Shown piece by piece: positions 1 to 8,757 of a stretch of DNA of 43,135 bases (the first letter of the stretch is position 1; every line of letters starts with the position of its first letter). The notes beneath the pieces were generated by a model, which saw nothing but the letters and a program-made list of their open reading frames with translations, made no database searches and had not been told where the DNA came from. The stretch is from positions 1 to 43,135 of the forward strand of contig NZ_JACSNP010000015.1 of the NCBI RefSeq assembly GCF_016900045.1, read 5' to 3'. The translations under genes were made by a program, and so were the position numbers. This DNA comes from Fusobacterium mortiferum. Lineage in GTDB: Bacteria > Fusobacteriota > Fusobacteriia > Fusobacteriales > Fusobacteriaceae.

Positions 1-76
1 TTCCATTAGCTTCTATAGCTTGTGAGTATGGTCCTAATGCTGCTGGTGCTTTTTCTGTGTGAATTACTTTATTCAT
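1..76 (-). CDS. ridA: RidA-family reactive intermediate deaminase (N-terminal fragment)
   Basis: Only the first 25 codons are inside the window. They read MNKVIHTEKAPAALGPYSQA and onward, which is the typical start of RidA/YjgF/TdcF proteins. These hydrolyse reactive enamine/imine intermediates released by PLP enzymes to ketoacids and ammonia. The start is supported by an AGGAG about 6 nt upstream. It lies 22 bp after the xanthine dehydrogenase stop, so it is probably the next gene of the purine operon. A RidA protein fits there because the diaminopropionate lyase of this locus makes aminoacrylate-type intermediates. That link is inferred. The gene runs off the left edge. Confidence 0.85.
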   Translation of the reverse strand, partial: MNKVIHTEKAPAALGPYSQAIEANG

Positions 77-98
77 TCTATTATCTCCTTTTAATTTT

Positions 99-2666
99 TT
101 ATTTTTTATACGCTGTTTTTTCTAATGGTAATGAAGTTCTGAATACTCCATCATATTTATAATAAGCATTTTGTGCTGCTGGTGCTGTAGGAATAACTGT
201 TATCTCTCCAACTCCTTTAGCTCCATATGCTAATTCTACTTTATTTTTCTCAACGATTGTTATTTCTATTTCAGGTACATTTGTTGCTCTAAATAGTCCT
301 AAAGTTCCAAACTTAACTTGTGGTATACCTTTTACTATTGGCATAACTTCTGTTAATGCAAATCCTAGTCCCATTACAACTCCACCTTCAATTTGTCCCT
401 CTAATGCCTTTGGATTTATTGCTCTTCCAACATCATGAGCAGCAGCTACTTTTGTAACTTTTCCACTTTCATCTAATACAACTACTTGAGTTGCATATCC
501 ATAAGCTACGTGGCTTACAGGATTTGGCTTATCAGAACCCATTTTATCTGTTATTCCAGAGTACTCTGCATAGTGGTCCCAACCTTCTAATTCTGCTAAT
601 GTTTTTGTTTCTAACTCTTTCTTAAGTGCTAGTGCAGCTTGTCTTGTAGCTTCTCCTGTAAATACTGTTTGTCTTGATGCTGTTGTAGTACCAGAGTTAG
701 GAGTTACATGTGTGTCTGGTCCTTCTACTACTACTAATTTAGCATCTACTCCAGCAGTTTCACAAACCATTTGTTTACATACAGTAGCCACACCTTGACC
801 TATACAAGCAGCTGAAGTTCTTACTCTTACCTCTCCATTGATGATAGTTAATCTACATCTTCCTATATCTGGTAATCCAACTCCTATACCAGCATTTTTC
901 ATAGCACAAGCTATTCCTGCTATCTTATTGTTTTCATAAACATCTTTTACTGCCTCTAATGTTTCTACTAAAGCTGTTCCTTCATCTGCAATTTGTCCAT
1001 TTGGTAATACTTGTCCTGGTCTAATTGCATTTCTATATCTAATTTCCCATGGAGATATTCCTACCATCTCTGCTAATTGGTTTATATTTGCTTCTATTGC
1101 AAAAGCTGATTGAGTAACCCCAAATCCTCTGAATGCTCCTCCAGGTGTATTATTTGTATATACTGCTATTCCTTCAATATCTATATTTTGATAGTTGTAT
1201 GGTCCAGCTGCATGTGTACATGCTCTTTGTAATACTGGTCCTCCTAATGATGCATAAGCTCCTGTATCTGAAAGGATTTTAGCCTTCATTGCTGTAAGTT
1301 TTCCATTTTCATCACAAGCTGTTGTCATCTCTATTTTCATAGCGTGTCTTTTTGTACTTATATTTATACTTTCTTGTCTTGTTAATAATACTTGTACTGG
1401 TTTTTTAAATACATAAGCAGCAAGAGCAGCATGGTGTTGAACAGTCATATCCTCTTTACCACCAAAACCTCCTCCTACATAAGCTGCAGTAACTCTTACT
1501 TTTTCTTTATCAATTCCTAAAAATCTTGCAACTTCTCTTTGCTCATCAAATACTGATTGGCTAGATGTATATAGTTGTACTCCATCTTCTGTTGGTATAG
1601 CTAATGCACACTCTGGCTCAAGGTAAGCATGCTCAGTTGCTGGAGTATAGTAAGTATTTGTTACTACATATTTTGAATTTTTTATAGCTTCTTCAGAGTT
1701 TCCTCTTTTTAATAGTTCTCTTACTAGAATATTATTTGGTTTATTGTGAATTAATGGAGCTCCATCTGCCATTGCTTCTTCAACAGTAAATAGTCCAGGT
1801 AACTCTTCAAACTCTACTTTTACTAACTTTTTAGCTTCTGCTAAAGTCTTTTTATCTTTAGCTACTACTAATGCTACTGCATCTCCTATATATCTTGTTA
1901 TTCCACCAACTGGTATAAATCCGTCCCAATCAGAGATGAACTCTAAGTGTCCTATATTATTCTTTCCAGTTACATCATCAGCTGTTAGTACTCCTAGTAC
2001 TCCATCTAATTTTAAAGCTTCAGAATAATCTATTGATAAAACTTTAGCTCTTGGATATTTTGTTCTTATAGCACTTCCATAGTACATTCCTTCTACTACG
2101 TAATCTTCTGCATATTTAGCAGTTCCTAAAGTTTTTGCCTCAGCATCTACTCTATGTACACTTGTTCCTACTAATCCTTTACACTCTCTATGAGGAACAG
2201 GTGCATTTTCTCTAAATAATTTAGCTGCTAACATTATAGCTTCTTCTATTTTTACATATCCAGTACATCTACAAATATTTCCTACTAAAGCTTTTTTTAC
2301 TTCATCACTTGTAGGGTCTAATGTTCTCATGAAAAGTGCTTTTGCCGCAACTACCATTCCTGGTATACAGAATCCACATTGCACAGCTCCGCATTCAGTA
2401 AATGCATAAGCAAAAACTTCTTTCTCTCTAGCTGTAAATCCCTCTATTGTTGTGATCTCTTTTCCAGCTACTTTTTTAGTTGTAAATATACAAGATTTCA
2501 TAGCTTTCCCATCTACAAGAATAGTACAAGTTCCACATGCTCCCTCTTTACAACCATCTTTAACAGATATAAGTCCTAAATCATCTCTTAAAAAATCCAA
2601 TAAATTTACGTCTTCTGTTGTAACTATTGTCTTTCCATTTACTACAAAACTGAACTTCTCGCTCAT
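99..2666 (-). CDS. xdhD: Xanthine dehydrogenase-type molybdenum hydroxylase, fused Fe-S and Mo subunits
   Basis: An 855-aa molybdenum hydroxylase. An N-terminal plant-type [2Fe-2S] domain carries Cys39, 44, 47 and 59. A second [2Fe-2S] helical domain has CGFC at 97-100 and CRC at 132-134. The aldehyde-oxidase/xanthine-dehydrogenase molybdopterin domain follows, with GGGFGGKED, AFRGFG and the catalytic-glutamate motif GAKGVGE near the C-terminus. There is no FAD domain, so electrons must leave through a partner. Length and architecture match the selenium-dependent xanthine dehydrogenase family, in which selenium is a labile cofactor rather than selenocysteine, and E. coli XdhD. The reading frame can begin at a TTG four codons upstream (2678), but the ATG at 2666 follows GGAGG at ideal spacing and was chosen. 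It is the fifth gene of the ssnA operon, 14 bp after hyuA. Likely role: interconversion of hypoxanthine, xanthine and urate. Confidence 0.88.
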   Translation of the reverse strand: MSEKFSFVVNGKTIVTTEDVNLLDFLRDDLGLISVKDGCKEGACGTCTILVDGKAMKSCIFTTKKVAGKEITTIEGFTAREKEVFAYAFTECGAVQCGFCIPGMVVAAKALFMRTLDPTSDEVKKALVGNICRCTGYVKIEEAIMLAAKLFRENAPVPHRECKGLVGTSVHRVDAEAKTLGTAKYAEDYVVEGMYYGSAIRTKYPRAKVLSIDYSEALKLDGVLGVLTADDVTGKNNIGHLEFISDWDGFIPVGGITRYIGDAVALVVAKDKKTLAEAKKLVKVEFEELPGLFTVEEAMADGAPLIHNKPNNILVRELLKRGNSEEAIKNSKYVVTNTYYTPATEHAYLEPECALAIPTEDGVQLYTSSQSVFDEQREVARFLGIDKEKVRVTAAYVGGGFGGKEDMTVQHHAALAAYVFKKPVQVLLTRQESINISTKRHAMKIEMTTACDENGKLTAMKAKILSDTGAYASLGGPVLQRACTHAAGPYNYQNIDIEGIAVYTNNTPGGAFRGFGVTQSAFAIEANINQLAEMVGISPWEIRYRNAIRPGQVLPNGQIADEGTALVETLEAVKDVYENNKIAGIACAMKNAGIGVGLPDIGRCRLTIINGEVRVRTSAACIGQGVATVCKQMVCETAGVDAKLVVVEGPDTHVTPNSGTTTASRQTVFTGEATRQAALALKKELETKTLAELEGWDHYAEYSGITDKMGSDKPNPVSHVAYGYATQVVVLDESGKVTKVAAAHDVGRAINPKALEGQIEGGVVMGLGFALTEVMPIVKGIPQVKFGTLGLFRATNVPEIEITIVEKNKVELAYGAKGVGEITVIPTAPAAQNAYYKYDGVFRTSLPLEKTAYKK

Positions 2667-2680
2667 AATTTCCTCCAATT

Positions 2681-4048
2681 TTAAAACTTAAAAGCTTCTC
2701 TTTTTATAAATTTTCCTCTTCCCTTTTCTCCAGTAAATTTATTGTTTTCAACAATTATCTCCCCTCTAGATATTGTCATTACTGGATATCCTTTTACTTC
2801 TATTCCTTCAAAAGATGTATAATCTACATTTTCATGTAAATCATCTACAGTTATCTTTTTTATTAAGTTTGGATCTATGACAACTAAATCAGCATCTGCC
2901 CCTATCTGAATACTTCCTTTTTTAGGATACATTCCAAATAGTTTAGCTGGATTTGTACTTGTTAATTCAACAAACTTATTAACTGATATTCTTCCCTTCG
3001 ATACCCCTTCAGAAAATATTATAGGCATTCTTGTCTCTACCCCTGGTAAGCCATTTGGACATTTTCTAAAGTCAGTTGCTCCCATCTCTTTTTTCATTTT
3101 ATAGTTAAAAGAACAGTGATCAGTCGCTATTGTTTGAATATATCCTTGCTGTATACCTTCCCACAATTTCTCCTGATTACTTTTTTCTCTTATTGGTGGA
3201 CTACATATATATTTTACTCCATCCTCTTCTCTATATTTCTCTTCATCTAATACCAAGTATTGTGGACAAGTTTCTGAATACACTTCCTGTCCTCTATCCT
3301 TAGCTCTTTTTATATGTTCTAAAGCTTCATCAGATGAAAGATGAACTATATAAAGTGGACAGTTAGTTTGAGCAGTTAAATCTATCATTCTATTAACCGC
3401 TTCTCCTTCACACTTATCAGGTCTACTTTTAGCATGATAAATTGGAGCTAATTTTCCTTCACTAGCAAGTTTTGCTCTTAAAAACTCTACCATATCGTTA
3501 TTTTCAGGGTGGACTGTAAGTAGTCCACCTGATTTTCCTAACTTCTCTGAAAGTTTTAACATTTCCATATCAGATAATTTATATCCATAAGTCATGTAAC
3601 CTTTAAATGAAGGTATTCCATCTTTTATCATTTCATCAATTTCTTTTAATATATCTTCATCTATATGTTGAATTACCCCATGAAAGCTATAATCTATTAC
3701 AGAATCCTTTGCTAAATCATAATAAAGATTCAATTGATGATGTAAATTACAACCTTTTGGACCAAACCCCATATGATCCACTATTGTAGTTGTTCCCCCA
3801 CAAGCAGCAGCTAATGTTCCTGTATAAAAATTATCTGCCGATCTTGCTATTCCTACATCTATATCAAAATGAGTATGTACGTCTATTCCCCCTGGAACTA
3901 AATATTTTCCCCCTATATCAACAGTTTTTATATTCGGTATATTCAGCTCTTTATCTATATTAACTATGACCCCGTCTTTTATATAAATATCACTCATATA
4001 TGTATCTTTATCTGTAACAATATTTGCATTCTTCAAAAGTAATTCCAT
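2681..4048 (-). CDS. hyuA: Dihydropyrimidinase / hydantoinase-type cyclic amidohydrolase
   Basis: A 455-aa amidohydrolase-superfamily enzyme, the normal length for D-hydantoinases and E. coli HyuA. Metal-site residues are visible: HTH at 58-60, the probable carbamylated lysine K149 in SFKGYMTYG, H180 in TVHPEN, and later HLSS and TDHCSF motifs. These enzymes open cyclic amides such as dihydropyrimidines and hydantoins to N-carbamoyl amino acids in the cytoplasm. It sits between ygfK (25 bp) and the molybdenum hydroxylase (14 bp), so it probably opens a ring of a reduced purine intermediate. The natural substrate cannot be read from sequence. The ATG start has AAGGAG about 9 nt upstream. Confidence 0.88.
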   Translation of the reverse strand: MELLLKNANIVTDKDTYMSDIYIKDGVIVNIDKELNIPNIKTVDIGGKYLVPGGIDVHTHFDIDVGIARSADNFYTGTLAAACGGTTTIVDHMGFGPKGCNLHHQLNLYYDLAKDSVIDYSFHGVIQHIDEDILKEIDEMIKDGIPSFKGYMTYGYKLSDMEMLKLSEKLGKSGGLLTVHPENNDMVEFLRAKLASEGKLAPIYHAKSRPDKCEGEAVNRMIDLTAQTNCPLYIVHLSSDEALEHIKRAKDRGQEVYSETCPQYLVLDEEKYREEDGVKYICSPPIREKSNQEKLWEGIQQGYIQTIATDHCSFNYKMKKEMGATDFRKCPNGLPGVETRMPIIFSEGVSKGRISVNKFVELTSTNPAKLFGMYPKKGSIQIGADADLVVIDPNLIKKITVDDLHENVDYTSFEGIEVKGYPVMTISRGEIIVENNKFTGEKGRGKFIKREAFKF

Positions 4049-4073
4049 CTCACTCTACTCCTTAGGATATCTA

Positions 4074-5765
4074 TTAAATTAAATATGAATGTGTTTTCTT
4101 AATTGAATCTACTACTGATTTCATAAAATCAGAAAGTTCATCATAACTGCACTCTACTATCTCTTTTTCAAGACGTACTAGGTACTTATCTCCTTGAATA
4201 GAAACTCCTTTATTTTCACTCTCTTCCATCATCTTCTTAGATGAGAAATAAGTAAGTCTATCTCTGTATGGTAAACATGGTTGAATACATAGATATTGAC
4301 AGTTTCCACACTCATTACAAGAATCGTCTATATGAAGTATTATTTTTCCTTCTGATGATTCTATATATGTGTTTGCTCTGTTAGGACATACTCTTATACA
4401 TGTTTGGCATAGTACTTTACATTTTAAGTTATCCTTTTCAGATACTCCTTCATAGCTTACATGCTCATCTGTTTTCTTTCTTTGAGCTTCTGATTTACAG
4501 TAGTTTTTATCAGTTCTAACTTTTTCTACTAATTCATTTATCTTAGCAAGATTTAATTTTCTAGTAGCTGGATATTCTATAGCATGTAATTGCTCATATA
4601 ATTTAGCTAATTTTTCATATCCCATTGGTTGTAATAGTGTTGTACATACAGTTATTGGATATATTCCAGCTTCAAATATTTCATCAATGTTGTTCTTATC
4701 TGCTCCTCCAGAGAAAGAGATTTCTAGTTCCTCACCGATAGCTTCTCCTAATACTTTAGCTAAAGATATTGCTAGTGGATATAAGCTTTTTCCTGACATA
4801 TACATTGTATTTCCTGGTAATTCTTTATGTTTTATATCTACTGGCATAGTATTACATAATTTAACTCCAAATTTTACACCTTTTGTTTTTGCTAAAGCTA
4901 TTAGGTTATTTATCATTTTTACTGCTTGATCAAATTTTAAATCTATTTCAAATTGGTGTTTATCTATTGATAGATAATCATATCCCATATCATCCATCAT
5001 TTTTCTTACATAATCATATCCTAAAAGAGTTGGGTTACATTTAATAAATGTATTAAATCCTTTCTCCTCTATTAAGTAAGCTGCTATTTTTTCTATTTCA
5101 TCTGCTGGACATCCATGCATAGTTGATAGTGTTACTGTATTACAAACATGAGAAGATATTGAATTAACAAACTCTGCATCTACATTTTTAAACAGGTGTA
5201 AATTGTCTAGTAAATATTTTTTACAATCTTGGAATACTTTTGTATTTGAAGCATCATTTAATCCATTTAAGAATCCATCTACTGCTTCTGTTTTTATTCC
5301 AGCTAAGTCATATCCAACACTCATATTAAATTGGAAAGCATCTGGATTTCCTAATCCAAACTCTTTAGCAACTATTTTAGTAGCAAACCATGCTCTGATA
5401 TATTCATTCATAGCTTCTAACGCATGTAACTCTGATGACCACTCTACGTTATATCCTTCGTCATTAGCACGAATACAAGGTTTTTGAATTCCTAATTCTT
5501 CTCCAAACATACGTTGAACTGTTTTTAACTCTATAAATCTAGCTCCTCCAGCATAACAAGCTACAATATTTTGAGCTAATTGTGTATGAGGTCCTGCTGC
5601 AACTCCTAAAGGATTCTCTAATCCTCTTCCACAAAAATCCATAGATTTTGTCTCATCAGCCTTTACTATTGCCTTTACATCAAATAATGATTTTTTATTT
5701 TGGTATTCTTCCAAACATTGTCTTATTAATTTTTCAAAAGACATAGGTACCATTATATCTCTCAT
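4074..5765 (-). CDS. ygfK: YgfK-like oxidoreductase, short form with C-terminal ferredoxin domain
   Basis: A 563-aa protein whose N-terminus (MRDIMVPMSFEKL, then PLGVAAGPHTQLAQNIV) closely resembles E. coli YgfK, annotated as a putative selenate reductase subunit. Residues about 40-400 form a dihydroorotate/dihydropyrimidine-dehydrogenase-like flavin barrel (PLGVAAGPHTQL, FIELKTVQ, CNPTLLGYDYV). Residues about 445-500 hold a dicluster ferredoxin-type domain (CKVLCQTCIRVCP and CNECGNCQYLCIQPC). E. coli YgfK is about 1030 aa and contains a large FAD/NAD(P)H pyridine-nucleotide oxidoreductase section that is absent here. The protein is therefore probably fed electrons by ferredoxin or a separate subunit. 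Position in the ssnA operon points to reduction of urate or a derived ring. The start is supported by AGGAGG 5 nt upstream. Confidence 0.85.
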   Translation of the reverse strand: MRDIMVPMSFEKLIRQCLEEYQNKKSLFDVKAIVKADETKSMDFCGRGLENPLGVAAGPHTQLAQNIVACYAGGARFIELKTVQRMFGEELGIQKPCIRANDEGYNVEWSSELHALEAMNEYIRAWFATKIVAKEFGLGNPDAFQFNMSVGYDLAGIKTEAVDGFLNGLNDASNTKVFQDCKKYLLDNLHLFKNVDAEFVNSISSHVCNTVTLSTMHGCPADEIEKIAAYLIEEKGFNTFIKCNPTLLGYDYVRKMMDDMGYDYLSIDKHQFEIDLKFDQAVKMINNLIALAKTKGVKFGVKLCNTMPVDIKHKELPGNTMYMSGKSLYPLAISLAKVLGEAIGEELEISFSGGADKNNIDEIFEAGIYPITVCTTLLQPMGYEKLAKLYEQLHAIEYPATRKLNLAKINELVEKVRTDKNYCKSEAQRKKTDEHVSYEGVSEKDNLKCKVLCQTCIRVCPNRANTYIESSEGKIILHIDDSCNECGNCQYLCIQPCLPYRDRLTYFSSKKMMEESENKGVSIQGDKYLVRLEKEIVECSYDELSDFMKSVVDSIKKTHSYLI

Positions 5766-5815
5766 TTTTTCCTCCTGTTAATCCCTTTAAAGTATTTTAA
5801 TTTTATCCTTTATCT

Positions 5816-7156
5816 TTATTTTTTACTCTTTTTACCGTGTTCATTAAATATTATGTTAAGTATCAACACTGTTAAACATCCAAGTGTAACAGCACTTTGG
5901 AAAAGTATCTTTGCCCAAGCTGGAAAATGTTTAAATATCTCTGGAACTGCAATTGGAATTAAAGCCATTCCTATACTAGCAGCAACAATCATAAGATTTT
6001 TATTTCCTACATAGTTTACTTCTCCTAATCTTCTAATTCCATTAGCAGCAACTATACCAAACATAACTATTCCAGCTCCTCCCAAAACAGGTGATGGTAT
6101 TGAAGCAAATAGAGTAGTTAGTTTTGGGAAAAAGCTTATTAGTAATAATATAACTCCAGCAGCTGTTCCTACAAAACGACTTTCAACTCCTGTTATTGCA
6201 GCTATTCCTACATTTTGACCAAATAGAGAGTGTGGAAATGTATTAAAAATACCTGCTAACATTGAAGATAACCCATGACCTCTAAGCCCTGCTACTAGTC
6301 TTTTCGAATCTTTCTCATCTACTCCACAAATATTTGAAAGGTTTAACTGATTTCCAGTAGCATCTGTCATAATAACTAGTTGTACTAAAAATAATGATAA
6401 TATTGCTGTTATATCAAATTTTATTCCATATCTTAGTGGTACATTTATATTCACTAAAGCTACATTACTTGCATTTGAAAAATCTGCCATTCCCATTACT
6501 ATAGAAATTACTGTCCCAGCTAATATTCCTATTAATATGGCAATATTTCCTAAAAATCCTTTAGATACTTTTTGAATTCCTAATATTATCACTAATGTTA
6601 TTAAAGCTAAAGCTATATTTTGAAAACTTCCAAAATTAGGTGAACCTGGAATTCCTCCTCCAGCCCATTTTATAGCTGTTGGTATAAGTGATAATCCCAT
6701 TGAAGTAACTACAACTCCTGAAACTAATGGTGGGAAAAATTTTAATAACTTTCCAAAAATTGGTGCCATTAAAAAACAAAATAATCCAGAAACAAGTGTA
6801 GCTCCAAACATAACTTGTAACCCTGTCATTGGATCAGTAGTACTATATGTTATTCCTATTGCTGATAGTGCTGCTACTCCTGCAAAACTAACTCCTTCAA
6901 TCATTGGTAGTCTTGAACCTATGAAATTTTTAATTCCCAATGTTTGAATTATAGTTCCCAAACCTGACATCATAAATGATGCACTAACAAGCTGATTAAT
7001 CTCCTGTTGTGGTAGTCCTAAAGAGTTTCCCAAAATTATTGGTACTGCCATAGCTCCAGCACACATCGCTGCTATATGTTGTATCCCTAGTAGTATCAAA
7101 TCACCAATTTTTAATATCTTATCCACTTTCGGTGTTTCCATGATAGTTGTACTCAT
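5816..7156 (-). CDS. NCS2-family purine (xanthine/urate) permease
   Basis: A 446-aa integral membrane protein with about 14 hydrophobic segments. It shows nucleobase:cation symporter-2 signatures: an N-terminal GIQHIAAMCAGAMAVPIILG, the FSGSL-like and SRLPMIEGVSF region, and QNVGIAAITGVESRFVGTAAG. The QNVG motif is typical of xanthine/urate carriers such as UacT and XanP rather than uracil carriers. It lies 17 bp after ssnA and 50 bp before ygfK, so it is the uptake step of the purine operon. Exact specificity (urate, xanthine or both) is inferred. AGGAGG lies 5 nt before the ATG. Confidence 0.88.
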   Translation of the reverse strand: MSTTIMETPKVDKILKIGDLILLGIQHIAAMCAGAMAVPIILGNSLGLPQQEINQLVSASFMMSGLGTIIQTLGIKNFIGSRLPMIEGVSFAGVAALSAIGITYSTTDPMTGLQVMFGATLVSGLFCFLMAPIFGKLLKFFPPLVSGVVVTSMGLSLIPTAIKWAGGGIPGSPNFGSFQNIALALITLVIILGIQKVSKGFLGNIAILIGILAGTVISIVMGMADFSNASNVALVNINVPLRYGIKFDITAILSLFLVQLVIMTDATGNQLNLSNICGVDEKDSKRLVAGLRGHGLSSMLAGIFNTFPHSLFGQNVGIAAITGVESRFVGTAAGVILLLISFFPKLTTLFASIPSPVLGGAGIVMFGIVAANGIRRLGEVNYVGNKNLMIVAASIGMALIPIAVPEIFKHFPAWAKILFQSAVTLGCLTVLILNIIFNEHGKKSKK

Positions 7157-7173
7157 AATATCCTCCTAAATAA

Positions 7174-8499
7174 TTACATTCTATCCCATAATCTCTTTGC
7201 TACTTCTCTTGAAGTTTTGAATATCTCTCTTTCATTAATTCCTACAAGCTCTCTATCTTTCATTACTACTTTTCCATCTATAATAGTTGTAACTACATCT
7301 TTTCCTGTAAAGCCAAATAGAATATGTGAATTTATATTATTCTCATTCATCGGAGTAAGCGGATCATAATCTACTACTATAACGTCTGCTAATGCTCCTG
7401 ATTTTAATACTCCAAGATCCCCACTAAAATATTTTTGAGCTATTTTTCTATTATTTTCAAACATTGATACAGGAACTTCTCCCCAAGCTACTGAAGGATT
7501 TTGTTTCACATGTTTATGAATTATATTTGCAACCTTCATAGACTCTGTCATATCACTTGTATATCCATCTGTTCCCAATCCTATTGTTACTCCTTTTTTG
7601 TGTAACTCTAGGAATGGCTGACATCCTACAGCATTTCCCATGTTTGACTCTGGATTATGAACTACCATAGTATCTGTATCTTTTAAAATATTTAATTCAT
7701 CATCTGTTATATGAATACAGTGAACAGCTATTGTTTTATCCCCTAAGATATTCATATCTCTTAATCTTTCAACTACTCTTTTTCCGTGTTTTTCTAAACA
7801 TTGTTCTAAATCATCTATTCCCTCTGCCACATGTACATGGTACCCAGCATTTAATCCTTTTAATTCTCTATCACAAGCTACTAAAGTTTCGTCTGATAGT
7901 GTAAAAGAAGCATGTAATCCAAACATTCCCTTTATCATATTTTGTTCATCTGTATTATATTTTTTTATAAAGTTAATATTTTCAGCTATTCCTTCCTTTG
8001 CTATCTCTTCACCATCTCTATCAGATACCTCATAACAAAGACATGTTCTTAATCCTAAATCTTTAGCTGCATCCGCTATAGATTCTAAACTACCTGTAAT
8101 TGCAAAAGGACTAGCATTGTGATCAAAAACTGTTGTTACTCCCTTTTTTATACAATCTATATATGTAGTATATGCACTATATTTTAAATCCTCTAACGTT
8201 AATTTTTTATCTATTTTCCACCATAAGTTTTCTAATATTTCTAAGAAATTTTCATTTGGTTTTCCTGATGAAGCCATTCCTCTTGCAAAAGCACTATATA
8301 TATGGTGATGTGTATTTATAAATCCAGGCATTATAACTTTCCCATCAACATCTACTACCTCATCATTTGAATATTTTTCTAAAATCTTTTCAGTAGTATC
8401 TACATCAACTATTTTGTTTCCTTTAATAACTATTGCACCATTTTCTATATATGGTCTATCTTTATCTTGAGTAATTACTCTTCCATTTTTTAGTATCAA
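7174..8499 (-). CDS. ssnA: SsnA-type amidohydrolase
   Basis: A 441-aa metal-dependent aminohydrolase of the SsnA / TRZ-ATZ group. HHH at 64-66 provides the HxH metal ligands. HVHVAEG, VVHNPESNMGN and LGTDGYTSDM are the remaining metal-site motifs. The related guanine and chlorohydrolase-type deaminases act on heterocyclic rings. SsnA is regularly found with ygfK, hyuA and ygeX/Y in anaerobic purine degraders. It is the first gene of operon A, 42 bp downstream of a sigma-54 promoter. The start is a TTG preceded by GGAGGG; the nearby ATG is out of frame. Its exact reaction is not deducible here; hydrolytic deamination or ring opening of a purine intermediate is the working idea. Confidence 0.85.
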   Translation of the reverse strand: MILKNGRVITQDKDRPYIENGAIVIKGNKIVDVDTTEKILEKYSNDEVVDVDGKVIMPGFINTHHHIYSAFARGMASSGKPNENFLEILENLWWKIDKKLTLEDLKYSAYTTYIDCIKKGVTTVFDHNASPFAITGSLESIADAAKDLGLRTCLCYEVSDRDGEEIAKEGIAENINFIKKYNTDEQNMIKGMFGLHASFTLSDETLVACDRELKGLNAGYHVHVAEGIDDLEQCLEKHGKRVVERLRDMNILGDKTIAVHCIHITDDELNILKDTDTMVVHNPESNMGNAVGCQPFLELHKKGVTIGLGTDGYTSDMTESMKVANIIHKHVKQNPSVAWGEVPVSMFENNRKIAQKYFSGDLGVLKSGALADVIVVDYDPLTPMNENNINSHILFGFTGKDVVTTIIDGKVVMKDRELVGINEREIFKTSREVAKRLWDRM

Positions 8500-8540
8500 A
8501 TTTATCCCTCCTGATAAAATATCTTTACTCTATTTATTTA

Positions 8541-8556
8541 AGCAATTACTATGCCA
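8541..8556 (-). promoter_or_regulatory. Sigma-54 (-24/-12) promoter of the ssnA operon
   Basis: On the minus strand the sequence is TGGCATAGTAATTGCT. It matches the sigma-54 consensus TGGCAC-N5-TTGCW in the GG and GC elements, with exactly 10 bp between them. It ends 42 bp before the ssnA TTG start and lies just downstream of the ygeV terminator. The neighbouring gene encodes a sigma-54 activator, which strengthens the call. Confidence 0.85.
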
Positions 8557-8562
8557 AAAAAT

Positions 8563-8598
8563 AAAAAAAATTACCTTGTTTTATTCAGGTAATTTTTT
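8563..8598 (-). terminator. Rho-independent terminator after ygeV
   Basis: Inverted repeat AATTACCT / AGGTAATT extended by A/T pairs to about 12 bp, with a 10-nt loop, followed on the minus strand by a T8 run. It separates ygeV transcription from the ssnA sigma-54 promoter immediately downstream. Confidence 0.8.
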
Positions 8599-8607
8599 CT
8601 TTAGCTC

Positions 8608-8624
8608 GTGCATATTTAGTGCAC
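8608..8624. promoter_or_regulatory. Candidate upstream activator site for the sigma-54 activator
   Basis: Perfect inverted repeat GTGCA-N7-TGCAC in an otherwise AT-only stretch. It is centred about 86 bp upstream of the expected ssnA transcription start, in the usual range for enhancer-type sites bound by sigma-54 activators. An equally good copy was not found upstream of ygeX, so the assignment is tentative. Apart from this repeat, the stretch 8599-8757 contains only T-rich low-complexity DNA. Confidence 0.4.
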
Positions 8625-8757
8625 TTTTATTTTTTCAAAAAATATTAGAACATTTTATTTTTTACTTTTTTTATTTTCTAAACATTTTTTTATTCACTAT
8701 TTTTTTATAATTTTTGATGTTATTTTTTATGATAATTTTTCTATCATTTTGATAAAA

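Noticed and set aside
8625-8757. T-rich stretch downstream of ygeV with a weak ATGATA/TATCAT repeat
   Set aside because: Low-complexity DNA with no T-run in the right orientation; the better terminator is at 8563-8598.
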